DNA of 64,000 nt from Caballeronia sp. GAFFF1 (GTDB lineage: Bacteria; Pseudomonadota; Gammaproteobacteria; Burkholderiales; Burkholderiaceae), in the NCBI RefSeq assembly GCF_023630705.1, contig NZ_JALQEM010000038.1, positions 89,268-153,267 on the forward strand, read 5' to 3'. The translations under genes were made by a program, and so were the position numbers. The stretch's first letter is position 1, and every line of letters begins with the position of its first letter. The notes beneath the pieces are model-generated. The model was given only the letters and a program-made list of their open reading frames with translations, made no database searches and was not told where the DNA came from. Shown here in pieces: positions 43,569 to 52,167 of the stretch.

Positions 43569-44531
43569 ATGCCTCAGACATCATCCAGCGCCTTGTCATC
43601 GGGCAAACTGCTTGCCGGCTCCGTCGCGGCTGCTTCGCTCGGCGTGGCCGCGTGGGCCGCGCTGCGCGCGCGCCGCGCCGAGCGCGATCATCCGCCGGTC
43701 GGGCGCTTCATCGACGTGGACGGCGTGCGTCTGCATTACATCGACGAAGGCGAAGGCCCGGTCATCGTGCTGTTGCACGGCAATCTCGTCATGCTGCAAG
43801 ACTACGTGGCGAGCGGACTCTTCGACCGGCTCGCGCAACGTCATCGCGTGATTGCGTTCGATCGTCCCGGCTTCGGCTTCAGCGAACGTCCGCGCGATCG
43901 CGCATGGACGCCGCAGGCGCAGGCGGCGCTCTTTCAACGGGCATTGAAGCGCATGGGACTGACGCGGGCGGTCGTCGTCGGGCAGTCGCTCGGCTGTCTC
44001 GCCGCGCTTTCCATGGCGCTCGATCCGCGCATCGACATTCGCGGGCTCGCGCTGATCAGCGGCTACTTCTATCCGAGCGCACGCTTCGACGTGCTGCTCA
44101 CCGCGCCCGCCGCGATACCCGTGGTCGGCGATGTCATGCGCTACACGGTCTCGCCCATTGCCGCGCGGCTGATGATCAATCCGAACCTGCGCCTGATGTT
44201 CGCGCCGCAGCCCGTGCCGGACGTCTTTCGCGAGATGCTGCCGCGCGAGCTGCTGCTGCGTCCGTCGCAAATGCGCGCGATCGGTGAGGACGCCGGCTAC
44301 ATGGTGCCGGCGGCGCATGACTTGTCGCGGCGTTACGGCGAAGTGAGCGTGCCGGTGCGCATCTTCGCGGGCCAGGACGACACGATCGTCGATGCAGATT
44401 CGCAGTCGGGAAGGCTGCACGGAGACATCGCGCAAAGCACGATCACCGTGGTGCCGAATCGCGGACACATGCTTCACTACGCTGAAGCGGGCCGCATCGC
44501 CGATGCCATCGAGGCCATGGCCATCGAGTGA
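43569..44531 (+). CDS. Alpha/beta-hydrolase
   Basis: A 320-residue alpha/beta-hydrolase with an intact catalytic set: nucleophile Ser in GQSLGC, acid Asp in AGQDDTIVD and His in NRGHML; the oxyanion region is LLHGN. The first ~25 residues contain a hydrophobic stretch (LAGSVAAASLGVAAWAAL) that looks like an uncleaved membrane anchor or signal. Probably an esterase or lipase-like enzyme at the inner membrane; substrate unknown. It converges with the PRC-barrel operon, with six bases between stops. Confidence 0.85.
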   Translation: MPQTSSSALSSGKLLAGSVAAASLGVAAWAALRARRAERDHPPVGRFIDVDGVRLHYIDEGEGPVIVLLHGNLVMLQDYVASGLFDRLAQRHRVIAFDRPGFGFSERPRDRAWTPQAQAALFQRALKRMGLTRAVVVGQSLGCLAALSMALDPRIDIRGLALISGYFYPSARFDVLLTAPAAIPVVGDVMRYTVSPIAARLMINPNLRLMFAPQPVPDVFREMLPRELLLRPSQMRAIGEDAGYMVPAAHDLSRRYGEVSVPVRIFAGQDDTIVDADSQSGRLHGDIAQSTITVVPNRGHMLHYAEAGRIADAIEAMAIE

Positions 44532-44537
44532 CGCCGA

Positions 44538-44831
44538 TCAACGCGCCTGTTCGCGCAGGCGCGGCTGCCGCAGGTCGGCCCAGTCGAGCTTTTCCCACGC
44601 GACATCGAGCGGCTTCTGCGCGAGCCTCTTCCGCAGGGAGGCAGGCGAAAGCGCCATTGCCATCCAGCGCATCACGCGACTCGCGAAGCCGTGCGTCTCG
44701 ATGCGCACCGCAGTGACCACGCAATCGCCGCCGCGATCCTCGGCAAGCAGTGCGGAGATGCGGCCGACGCGCCGGCCATCCATCGCGGTGACGCGCAGGC
44801 CGACGAGTTCATGCAGATTGACGGTCTGCAT
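44538..44831 (-). CDS. Small PRC-barrel-like protein
   Basis: A 97-residue protein starting MQTVNLHELVGLRVTAMDGRRVGRISALLAED, a PRC-barrel-like beta domain, followed by a short basic helical tail ending in LDWADLRQPRL. Its ATG overlaps the stop of the preceding gene by one base (TGATG), so it is translationally coupled. It is the last gene of the lrgAB-lipoprotein-transporter-PRC operon. PRC barrels often bind partner proteins or membranes; with two of them beside a transporter, a regulatory or accessory role is likely but unproven. Confidence 0.65.
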   Translation of the reverse strand: MQTVNLHELVGLRVTAMDGRRVGRISALLAEDRGGDCVVTAVRIETHGFASRVMRWMAMALSPASLRKRLAQKPLDVAWEKLDWADLRQPRLREQAR

Positions 44832-45196
44832 CAGCGCGCTCCGGGAATGCGGTCGATGGTCCGCTCACGCAGCCAGCGTTGCCAGTCGTGCACGGGCGTG
44901 TCGTCGGAATCCACGTCGAGCTCGATATCCACGGCAACCTTGCGCACGTCCTTCCACGCGATGCGATACGGCGTGGTCTTGTGGCCCGCGCCGATACGCG
45001 CGAGCAACGCGCACATCAGCCGATGCGCCTGCCTGCCGAAGCGCCGCGCCATCACGACCGTGCCGGTTTCGATGAACACGAGCCTCGGCAGTTCGCCCTC
45101 CCGCAGTTCGGCGACGAGGCCATCCACGCGTCCCATGCGCACGCCGTTCTTGTCGACGAGCTGCTTGTCGAGGATATCGTGCACCACGTCCATCAT
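44831..45196 (-). CDS. PRC-barrel-domain protein
   Basis: A 121-residue protein: MMDVVHDILDKQLVDKNG then RMGRVDGLVAELREGELPRLVFIETG is a PRC-barrel half of the kind found next to transporters. The second half has WKDVRKVAVDIELDVD and a C-terminal Arg/Trp-rich tail. The initiating ATG (45196) overlaps the stop of the transporter gene (ATGA); a second ATG follows at 45193. Coupling to the transporter suggests that it binds or regulates it. Confidence 0.7.
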   Translation of the reverse strand: MMDVVHDILDKQLVDKNGVRMGRVDGLVAELREGELPRLVFIETGTVVMARRFGRQAHRLMCALLARIGAGHKTTPYRIAWKDVRKVAVDIELDVDSDDTPVHDWQRWLRERTIDRIPGAR

Positions 45197-46413
45197 GTGC
45201 CTCCGAAGTATTCGAGCGGTATCGTGACGATGCCGAGCACGAACGCGAGCGCGGTAATGGCGATCACCGCCACGTTGGAGATCGGTCCGTTGCAGTGCTC
45301 GCCCATGTAGTGCTCGTCGTTCATCAGGACGATGAAGGGCACCACCATCAACGGCAAGTTGACGGCAGTGAGCGCCATCGAGAACACCGTGAGCTTGAGC
45401 GGATCCGCGCCGGCGGCAATGGGCAACGCGCCGAGCAGCAGCGCGCAGGTATAGACGAGGCTGAAGCCGGGATTGGCGCGCGGCGGGCAGTCTTGCCCCC
45501 AGTTCCAGCCGAACGCCTGCGCGAAGAGATACGCTTCGAGCAGCGCCACTTCCAGCGCCGCGCCGAGCGATGCAACGCCGAGCGACGCCACGAAGAGCAC
45601 GAATCCCCACATGCCGAATGCATCGACGAGAAGCAACGGCAGTTGATGGAAGTCTTCGACATCCAGAATGCCGCGCCCGTTGAGCACCTGCGCCGCCACG
45701 AGCAACACGGCTGCCGAGATCACGCCGCCGAACAGCATGCCCAGCGCGGCAATGGCGCGGTTGGGCCAGAGATAGCCGCGGTCCCAGCGATCCTCGATTG
45801 CGCCCGACGAATAGAACAGGAAGAGCGTGGGCGAAAGCGAAGCGCCCAGTATGCTCGCGGCCATGAACCAGTACGTCGCGGCGTGTCCGTGCGGGCGGCT
45901 CGGCACCGCAGCGGCGGCCACCTGCGTCCACTCCGGCCGCAGCCGGATGATCGCGACGACGAAGCATAGCGTGACGAGGCCGAGCAGCGAGATGCCTTTC
46001 TCCAGCATGCCGAAGGTGCCGCGCCATAAGAAAAGCCACGAGAGTAGCGCAACGGGCAGCGCCCACCATTGATACGAAATGCCCGTCGCAAATTCAAGCG
46101 CCACCGAGACGCCGCCTATCTCGGCGCTCAGTACGAGAAAGCTCACGATCACCGTCGAGATCAGCGGCAGCGCGAGCAGCTTGATGCCGAAGCGGTCGCG
46201 GATGCCATCGACGATGGTGTGTCCGCTCACCGCCGCAAAGCGGCCCGACATCTCAGTGAGGAACGCGATGCAGACCGTGCCGAGCACGATGGTCCATAGC
46301 AATTGATAGTGAAACGCGGCGCCGGCCTGCGCCGCAGTCGACATCTCGCCCATTTCGAGGAAGCCGCCGACGCTCGTCACGATGCCGAGCGATATCTCCA
46401 GCAGCTTCTTCAT
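45193..46413 (-). CDS. NRAMP-like metal transporter with altered ion-site motifs
   Basis: A 406-residue membrane protein with about eleven segments and the NRAMP (LeuT) fold layout. The first helix reads GFLEMGEMSTAAQAGAAFHY, where classical NRAMPs have DPGN before the QAG segment: here it is EMGE. The sixth helix has GASLSPTLFLFYSS where the metal-binding MPH normally sits, leaving S-P-T. So the usual Mn/Fe ligands Asp, Asn, Met and His are all changed. It is probably a non-classical NRAMP-related transporter (such as Mg-type NRMT or another subgroup) with a different ion. ATG 46413 overlaps the lipoprotein stop (ATGA). Confidence 0.75.
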   Translation of the reverse strand: MKKLLEISLGIVTSVGGFLEMGEMSTAAQAGAAFHYQLLWTIVLGTVCIAFLTEMSGRFAAVSGHTIVDGIRDRFGIKLLALPLISTVIVSFLVLSAEIGGVSVALEFATGISYQWWALPVALLSWLFLWRGTFGMLEKGISLLGLVTLCFVVAIIRLRPEWTQVAAAAVPSRPHGHAATYWFMAASILGASLSPTLFLFYSSGAIEDRWDRGYLWPNRAIAALGMLFGGVISAAVLLVAAQVLNGRGILDVEDFHQLPLLLVDAFGMWGFVLFVASLGVASLGAALEVALLEAYLFAQAFGWNWGQDCPPRANPGFSLVYTCALLLGALPIAAGADPLKLTVFSMALTAVNLPLMVVPFIVLMNDEHYMGEHCNGPISNVAVIAITALAFVLGIVTIPLEYFGGT

Positions 46414-46829
46414 GACGCGTCCCCGGGTTGCGCGCGCAGCCACGCGTCGAGGCGGGACGCAGCGTCATGCATCGTCGAGCGCGCTTCGGTGACGCGCGCG
46501 CGGTCGCCGGAATCGAGCGCGGTGCGCGCCGTATCGAAGGCGGCCTGCACCGCGTGAACCTGCGAGGCGGCATCGGCGGGCGCGTGCGCGCGTTGCAGGT
46601 CGCCCGCGATCTTGCCGATCTGTTCGCTGGCCGAATCGACCGAGCGTCTGGCGTACGACGACGGCGAGGTGCCGTCGAGCCACGAGTCCATCCACTGCGA
46701 CGCCGAGCGCGCATACGACAGCACGATGCGGGCATCGGAGGCAGCATCGTCGGACGACGAGCACGCGGCGCATGCCAGCGCGACCGCGACGATGAGCGGC
46801 GCAAGCGACAGTGAACGGATGGGCTTCAT
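46410..46829 (-). CDS. Small predicted lipoprotein, helical
   Basis: A 139-residue product with a lipoprotein signal peptide (LIVAVALACAACSSS; lipobox Cys at about residue 23). The mature part is helical, hydrophilic and Ala/Arg/Asp-rich (SASEQIGKIAGDLQRAH, ARSTMHDAASRLDAWLR), with no recognised domain. Its stop overlaps the transporter start, and lrgB lies 41 bases upstream. Possibly an envelope partner of the transporter; function unknown. Confidence 0.65.
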   Translation of the reverse strand: MKPIRSLSLAPLIVAVALACAACSSSDDAASDARIVLSYARSASQWMDSWLDGTSPSSYARRSVDSASEQIGKIAGDLQRAHAPADAASQVHAVQAAFDTARTALDSGDRARVTEARSTMHDAASRLDAWLRAQPGDAS

Positions 46830-46870
46830 GGCGCCGCAGCGAGCAAGGCGCGTTCCTTCGTCGCCTCGGC

Positions 46871-47605
46871 TCAGAGCCAGCGCACCAGCACGGGCACTAT
46901 CACCGGCACGAGAAACGAGGTGAGTATGCCGTTTAGCCCCATGCCGAGACCGGCGAACGCGCCCATCTGCTGGCTGACCTGGAAGGCGCGCGCCGTGCCG
47001 ATGCCGTGCGACGCCACGCCGAGCGCGAAGCCACGCGCTTCCGGCTCCGCGATGCGCAGCGCGTTGAGAATCACGCGCGCGAACACGGCGCCGAACACGC
47101 CCGTCGAGATGACGAGCACCGCCGTCAACGACGGAATGCCGCCGATGGACGTCGCCACCGCCATCGCGATGGGCGTGGTGGCGGACTTCGGCGCGAGCGA
47201 TGCAATCGTCTGCCGCGATGCGCCGAGCCATGACGCGATCGCAACCGCCGAAACGATCGCGGTCATCGACCCGGCGAAGAGCGCGATGAAGAGCGGCGCG
47301 GCGAGCCGCCTGAGGTTGCCCAGTTGACGGTAGAGCGGCAGCGCCAGCGCAACCGTCGCGGGCCCGAGCAGAAAGTGCACGAACTGCGCGCCTTCGAAGT
47401 AGGTCGGATACGGCGTGCCGCTGATCTGAAGCACCGCGACGATCAGCGCCACCGCAATCAACACGGGGTTGGCCAGCGGATTGAAGCGGCATCGCGTGTA
47501 GACGGACTGCGCGATCAGATACGCAAAGAGCGTGATGGTCAGGCCGAGCAGCGGCGAGGCCGCGAGGTAGACCCATATCGCGTTGAGCCGTGGGATTGCG
47601 CTCAT
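46871..47605 (-). CDS. lrgB: LrgB/CidB-family membrane protein
   Basis: A 244-residue inner-membrane protein with six or more hydrophobic segments and the LrgB family segments APKSATTPIAMAVATSIGG and ALGVASHGIGTARAF. LrgAB/CidAB were described as holin/antiholin-like; more recent work in several bacteria supports a role in pyruvate or glycolate transport. The ATG (47605) overlaps the lrgA stop (ATGA). Confidence 0.9.
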   Translation of the reverse strand: MSAIPRLNAIWVYLAASPLLGLTITLFAYLIAQSVYTRCRFNPLANPVLIAVALIVAVLQISGTPYPTYFEGAQFVHFLLGPATVALALPLYRQLGNLRRLAAPLFIALFAGSMTAIVSAVAIASWLGASRQTIASLAPKSATTPIAMAVATSIGGIPSLTAVLVISTGVFGAVFARVILNALRIAEPEARGFALGVASHGIGTARAFQVSQQMGAFAGLGMGLNGILTSFLVPVIVPVLVRWL

Positions 47606-47958
47606 GACGGATCGTCTCCCGCCTGGCGGCGCATCAGCGCGCGCATCACGATGGCCGTCACGCCGATGCCGAGCGTCGTGCTCACGACGATTGCGAGCAC
47701 GACCGCCACGAGATCGCCGCGCACGGCGATCGCGGATGCCATGATGCCGACGCCCGCCGGAACGAAAAGCAGCGAGAGATGACGCAGCAGTTCGTTCGCG
47801 GTCGGCTCGATGATATCGGCGGCGCGCGGCCGCGCGATCAGAAACGCGAGCAGCAGCAACATGCCGACGACCGGCCCCGGCACGGGAAGCCGGAACACAT
47901 ACGAGACGCCTTCCCCGAAACACTGGAAGAGCAGCAGCACGGCAAGGGAAAGAAGCAT
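47602..47958 (-). CDS. lrgA: LrgA/CidA-family membrane protein
   Basis: A 118-residue membrane protein with four hydrophobic helices: LFQCFGEGVSYVFRLPVPGPVVGMLLL is the family signature, followed by LLRHLSLLFVPAGVGIM. It is the partner of LrgB, coupled through a four-base overlap, and is the first gene of a six-gene leftward operon. It is divergent from the nucleoside hydrolase across 162 bases. Confidence 0.88.
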   Translation of the reverse strand: MLLSLAVLLLFQCFGEGVSYVFRLPVPGPVVGMLLLLAFLIARPRAADIIEPTANELLRHLSLLFVPAGVGIMASAIAVRGDLVAVVLAIVVSTTLGIGVTAIVMRALMRRQAGDDPS

Positions 47959-48120
47959 GGCGGGACCTGTCGACGTTCATTGCGCGGTGTGCGATGCCAG
48001 CAAAGTGCGCTCCCGCAGGCGTCGACGATCGTGCCTCCGAACGCAGTGAATGCTCCTAGAATGAATCAGGCCGCCTGCCAGCGCGGTCATCCAGAACGTT
48101 CAAACACAAGGAGACACACC

Positions 48121-49230
48121 ATGGCGCCCCGCAGACTGCTTCCGCTGATTCCGCCGCTTCTATCCTGCCTCGTGGCCGCTTGCGGCGGCTCGGATCACCA
48201 CGATGCGTACAACGACGCACCGAAGGTCATCATCGATTCCGACTTCAACACGATGGGCGATGACGGCCAGCTCTTCGCGATGACGAGCCAGCTGATGGGG
48301 CAGGGCAAGGTGAATCTGCTCGGCCTGTGCGTCGTGACGGGCAACGACTGGCTCTTGCAGGAAGAGGCCGATGCGCTGAAGGCCGTCGAGCGCATGGGCG
48401 TGCAGAACCGCGTCGGCGTGTACGGCGGCGCGAACTATCCGCTTCAGTACGATGTCGCGAGCATTCGCGCGCAGCAGGCCGCGAATCCGAACGGTTACTT
48501 CGGCGCGTGGATGCGCCCGGAGCCCACCGACGCGTCGCAACTCACCGCGCCCCCCGACGGCTTCGCGCAGTCGACCAAGCTGCAAGCGGAAGCCGCCGCG
48601 GACTTCATGATCGACACCATCAAGCGCTATCCGAACCAGGTGACGATCATCGAAGTGGGACCGCCGACGAACCTCGCCACCGCCGTGAAGAAGGCGCCTG
48701 AGATCGTGCCGCTCATCAAGCAGATCGTGTACATGGGCGGCGCGATGAACGTGCCGGGCAACGCGAACGCCGTGGGCGAACTGAACTGGTGGTTCGATCC
48801 GGTGGCCGTGCGCACGCTGTTGCAGACGACCATTCCGCAGCGCGTGATTCCGCTCGATGTGACCAACACCGTGCCGCTGACCGAAAGCACCTATAACCAG
48901 ATCGTCAATCCGCCGACCGGACAGACGGCCGTCACGAAGGTCTATGCGGTGGAGAACGCGAATGCTTTCGCGAGCCATACCGATATCTACGACACACTGA
49001 CGATGCCTTACTTTCTCGACCCGACTTACGCGACCGAAACGCAGAGCGCGTACCTCGATATCGACACCACGCCGGGCGAAAATCAGGGGCACGTGCGCGT
49101 GTATCCGGACGCGCCCGCGCCCGGCGCTTCACCGCTCAAGATCACTTATGTGACGAAGTACGACAACGCCAGGTTCTTCAATCTTTACGTGAACCTGCTG
49201 ACGAGTCCGGTGCCCGTGAAGTTTCAATGA
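48121..49230 (+). CDS. Lipoprotein nucleoside hydrolase (inosine-uridine type)
   Basis: A 369-residue member of the nucleoside hydrolase family, exported as a lipoprotein (PPLLSCLVAACGGSD; lipobox Cys at about residue 21). The calcium-binding Asp cluster is present as VIIDSDFNTMGDDGQLFAM (classical DTDPGIDDA). Other family parts are VTIIEVGPPTNLATAVKKAPEI and YMGGAMNVPGNANAVGELNWW. It would cleave nucleosides outside the cytoplasm to free bases for uptake. The ATG at 48121 has AAGGAG upstream. Confidence 0.85.
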   Translation: MAPRRLLPLIPPLLSCLVAACGGSDHHDAYNDAPKVIIDSDFNTMGDDGQLFAMTSQLMGQGKVNLLGLCVVTGNDWLLQEEADALKAVERMGVQNRVGVYGGANYPLQYDVASIRAQQAANPNGYFGAWMRPEPTDASQLTAPPDGFAQSTKLQAEAAADFMIDTIKRYPNQVTIIEVGPPTNLATAVKKAPEIVPLIKQIVYMGGAMNVPGNANAVGELNWWFDPVAVRTLLQTTIPQRVIPLDVTNTVPLTESTYNQIVNPPTGQTAVTKVYAVENANAFASHTDIYDTLTMPYFLDPTYATETQSAYLDIDTTPGENQGHVRVYPDAPAPGASPLKITYVTKYDNARFFNLYVNLLTSPVPVKFQ

Positions 49231-49260
49231 CCGATGGCCGATGACCGCCTTGCGCGGTCG

Positions 49261-50517
49261 TCAATCCATGTGCGCCTTGGGCGTGATGGCGGCGGCGACC
49301 GGCTCGGCGCTTCTCGTCATCGCGCCTTCGAGCGCGCTGCGGTAGACGTCGAGATACGCGTTCACCATCGTGTCGGGATTGAAGGTGTCGGCGTGTTTGC
49401 GGAGCCGGTCATGCACGGACGGCTCCTTCAGCAGGTCGATAGCTTCGCGGATCTTCTGGATGAGCGTCTCCGGCCGATCCATGTCGAACACGAGACCGGA
49501 GCGCGGTTCGATGACTTCGGGAATGCCGCCCCGGTTCGCGCCGACGACGGGCACGCCGTGCGAGTAGGCTTCTACGATCACGCGCCCGAACGGTTCGTGC
49601 CAGATGGAAGGGACGATGAGAATGTCGATGCTGTTGAGAAAGTCGCTCGCCTTCACGTGTCCGAGAAACTGCACGCGCGGGTCGCGATACTTCGTCTTGA
49701 GCGATGCAATGTAGCCGGCCTCGCCATTGCCGCCGAACGCGAGCGTCCAGTCGAGCGTGTGATCGGCCGACAGTTGTTCGAGCACGACCTCCGAGCCTTT
49801 GTCGCGCGCCACGCGCCCGAGCACGCCGAGCCGCACCGGGCCGCCTTCATAGCGCGGCTTGTTGACAAGCGCCGCGCTGTCCGCGCTCGGGATATAGCAA
49901 TTGCTCACGACCGCCGTGCGCGACGCGTGCGGGAAGTACCCGTTGTCCAGATGCTTTTGCAACACGAAGCGGCTGACGCCGATGGCCACTTCGACGCGCG
50001 CCGACGCGCCGCGCTTCGGCGCGGAATACAGCGCGCACGATGCGCACTGCCGTTTGCAAGGCTCGGCGTCCGAGAACATTGTCGTGGACGGGCACATCAG
50101 ATAATAGTCGCGAGCGGTATGCACGATCGGCACGCCCGCGTTGCGCGCCACGCGCCACACGTCCACCGAGAGACACGCGAGATTGCTGGTATGAATGACG
50201 TCCGGCTTTTCTTGCGCGATGATCCCGGCGAGCTTGCGCGACATCACGACGTTATAGACATCGAGCGCGTGCCAGGCAAATCTCGCCACGCGGGAGCGTT
50301 TTTTTGGCCGATGCGGCCAGTACAGATTGGCGTTACGCAGACGATAGACCTTCACCCCGTTCAATTCGGAAATGCTGTCCATGCCCGTTCCCGTCGCGCA
50401 GGCCACGCTGACTTCCATGCCGGCTCTCACGAGGCCTTCGGCGAGAAGTTGCGTCGATACCTCGGCCCCACCGACCTTGTCCGGGTAATACAACGTGTTG
50501 ACGATGAGAATTTTCAC
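49261..50517 (-). CDS. GT4-family glycosyltransferase with a cysteine cluster
   Basis: A 418-residue GT-B enzyme. The N-domain starts MKILIVNTLYYPDKVGGAEVSTQLLAEGL; the C-domain has LGVLGRVARDKGSEVVLEQL and the E-x7-E region EPFGRVIVEAYSHGVP. A four-residue cysteine group near residue 155 (CPSTTMF, then CKRQCASC) is an insertion seen in some GT4 enzymes and may bind a metal. It is not closely related to the two GT4 genes at 40-42 kb. Monocistronic by layout; convergent with the nucleoside hydrolase. Confidence 0.85.
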   Translation of the reverse strand: MKILIVNTLYYPDKVGGAEVSTQLLAEGLVRAGMEVSVACATGTGMDSISELNGVKVYRLRNANLYWPHRPKKRSRVARFAWHALDVYNVVMSRKLAGIIAQEKPDVIHTSNLACLSVDVWRVARNAGVPIVHTARDYYLMCPSTTMFSDAEPCKRQCASCALYSAPKRGASARVEVAIGVSRFVLQKHLDNGYFPHASRTAVVSNCYIPSADSAALVNKPRYEGGPVRLGVLGRVARDKGSEVVLEQLSADHTLDWTLAFGGNGEAGYIASLKTKYRDPRVQFLGHVKASDFLNSIDILIVPSIWHEPFGRVIVEAYSHGVPVVGANRGGIPEVIEPRSGLVFDMDRPETLIQKIREAIDLLKEPSVHDRLRKHADTFNPDTMVNAYLDVYRSALEGAMTRSAEPVAAAITPKAHMD

Positions 50518-50837
50518 GGCGTTGGAAGTGATGTTGTCGTTCTTCTAGGGCACCCTGGCTGTCACCCGTGAGGCGATGCGGCAAGGGCGAGGAGTGCGCT
50601 AACTGTGGTCATCTTCCCCCGAAGACGAACTCGGAATCCACAGGTCCACGTTTCGCTCTTACTCGTAAGCAAGAGTTTAGGATAAGCCAAAAAGCTTGAG
50701 AAGGCTCAAAGCGAAACGTAAGGAAATGCAAGCCGTATTTAGTGGAACGAAGTCTTTTTGTCCGATCTTCCGTCGGCAAGCTTGTCTCATCGAAGCGACC
50801 GACGATCCGCATCATTTACCCGCGAATGTAACCGGCG
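50518..50837. other. Intergenic region between the cytochrome c operon end and the GT4 gene
   Basis: About 320 bases, AT-richer than its surroundings, with no convincing gene. It holds the promoter of the leftward GT4 gene and the 3' end of the oxidase operon. No clear terminator was recognised. Confidence 0.5.
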
Positions 50838-52166
50838 TTACTTATGTATCTTGCTACGAAAGGACGCGACATCGTTCGTGGTGACAGGCCGTGCGTCGTT
50901 ACCCCACGACGAGCGGATGTAAGAGAGCACCTGTCCGATCTGCAAATCTGACAGGCGGCCCGCGAAGCCCGGCATGTTTTGCCGCGGCGGCCCGTGAATG
51001 GTGTCCGGCGTGTTGCCGCCTTCGACAACCAGCCGAATGAGCGACGTCGTGTCCTCGCTGATGACGGCGGGGTTGCCCGCAAGCCTCGGAAAGGCCTTCG
51101 GCACGCCCTTTCCGGTATCGAGGTGGCATTGCGCGCAGAAGGTCGCGTAGACCGCCGCGCCCTGACCGGGCGGCGTATCCGGCGCGCGCGTTTTGAGCCG
51201 CCCGGGCGGCGCGAGCGAGGGATCGAACGTGCCATCGGCGGCGCCGGTCGCGGGCAGCGTCTTAAGATACGTGGCGATAGCGGTGAGATCGTCGTCGTTC
51301 AGATACTGCAGGCTGTCCTCGATGGTCTGGACCATGGTGCCGAACGCGATCGTCTTGTCGCCGCCATGACCCGTCTTCAGGAACGACGCGATCTCTTCTG
51401 TCGACATGCGCCCGAGTCCCGATCCCGGATCGCCGCGCAGATTCATCGCGTACCAGTTGTCGGTGACCGCGCCCGAAAGATATGTCTTGGACGATTCGTC
51501 GTAGCCGCGCTCCTGATACGCAACGCCGCGCGGCGTGTGGCAGGCTCCGCAGTGGCCGGGCCCCTGCACGATGTACGCGCCGCGATTCCATGTGGCATCG
51601 CGCTCGGGCCGCGGCTCGTACACCTTTTTCGGCGCGACTGCCGCTCGCCAGAGACGCAGCGCCCAACGCTGGTTGAACGGAAACGACACGTCCGTCGGCG
51701 GCGGCTTGTAATGCACCGGCGGCACGCCGTGCATCATGTACGCGTAGAGCGCGCGCAAGTCGTCTTCGTTCATCTTCACGAAGGACGCATAAGGCATCGC
51801 GGGATACAGTCCCTTGTTGCCGGGCGCCACGCCCTCGCGCATCACGCGGGCGAAATCTTCATAACTGTATTTGCCGATGCCCAGTTCCGGATCGGGCGTG
51901 ATGTTGCTGCTGTAGATGGTGCCGAACGGCGAATTCACGCCGAGACCGCCCGCATACGGCGCACCGCCTTTCGGCGCGGTGTGGCAACCGGCGCAATCGC
52001 CGATTCGCGCGACGTACGCGCCTCGTGCGATCAATTCGGGCGAGGGCGCCTGTCCGGCCGCATCCGCGAAATCTGCCGCCATTGCCATGACCATGACGAG
52101 CGATGCGGCCGCGATGCCCCGCATCGCAAGCGATCTGCGCAGGCGGACTCTCGTGAACGAGCGCAT
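50838..52166 (-). CDS. Triheme cytochrome c (alcohol-dehydrogenase subunit type)
   Basis: A 442-residue exported protein with a signal peptide (LVMVMAMAADFADAAG) and three heme c sites: CAGCH, CGACH and CAQCH. This is the layout of the membrane cytochrome subunits of periplasmic alcohol and gluconate dehydrogenases. No dehydrogenase partner is encoded beside it. Instead it is the last gene of the oxidase operon, one base after the ctaG stop. It may deliver electrons from a periplasmic dehydrogenase to this oxidase; that role is inferred from position. Confidence 0.88.
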   Translation of the reverse strand: MRSFTRVRLRRSLAMRGIAAASLVMVMAMAADFADAAGQAPSPELIARGAYVARIGDCAGCHTAPKGGAPYAGGLGVNSPFGTIYSSNITPDPELGIGKYSYEDFARVMREGVAPGNKGLYPAMPYASFVKMNEDDLRALYAYMMHGVPPVHYKPPPTDVSFPFNQRWALRLWRAAVAPKKVYEPRPERDATWNRGAYIVQGPGHCGACHTPRGVAYQERGYDESSKTYLSGAVTDNWYAMNLRGDPGSGLGRMSTEEIASFLKTGHGGDKTIAFGTMVQTIEDSLQYLNDDDLTAIATYLKTLPATGAADGTFDPSLAPPGRLKTRAPDTPPGQGAAVYATFCAQCHLDTGKGVPKAFPRLAGNPAVISEDTTSLIRLVVEGGNTPDTIHGPPRQNMPGFAGRLSDLQIGQVLSYIRSSWGNDARPVTTNDVASFRSKIHK

Positions 52167-52167
52167 G

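Noticed and set aside
50609..50815. A 68-codon minus-strand frame in the gap after the GT4 gene
   Set aside because: No ribosome site, no family resemblance, and AT-rich intergenic composition.
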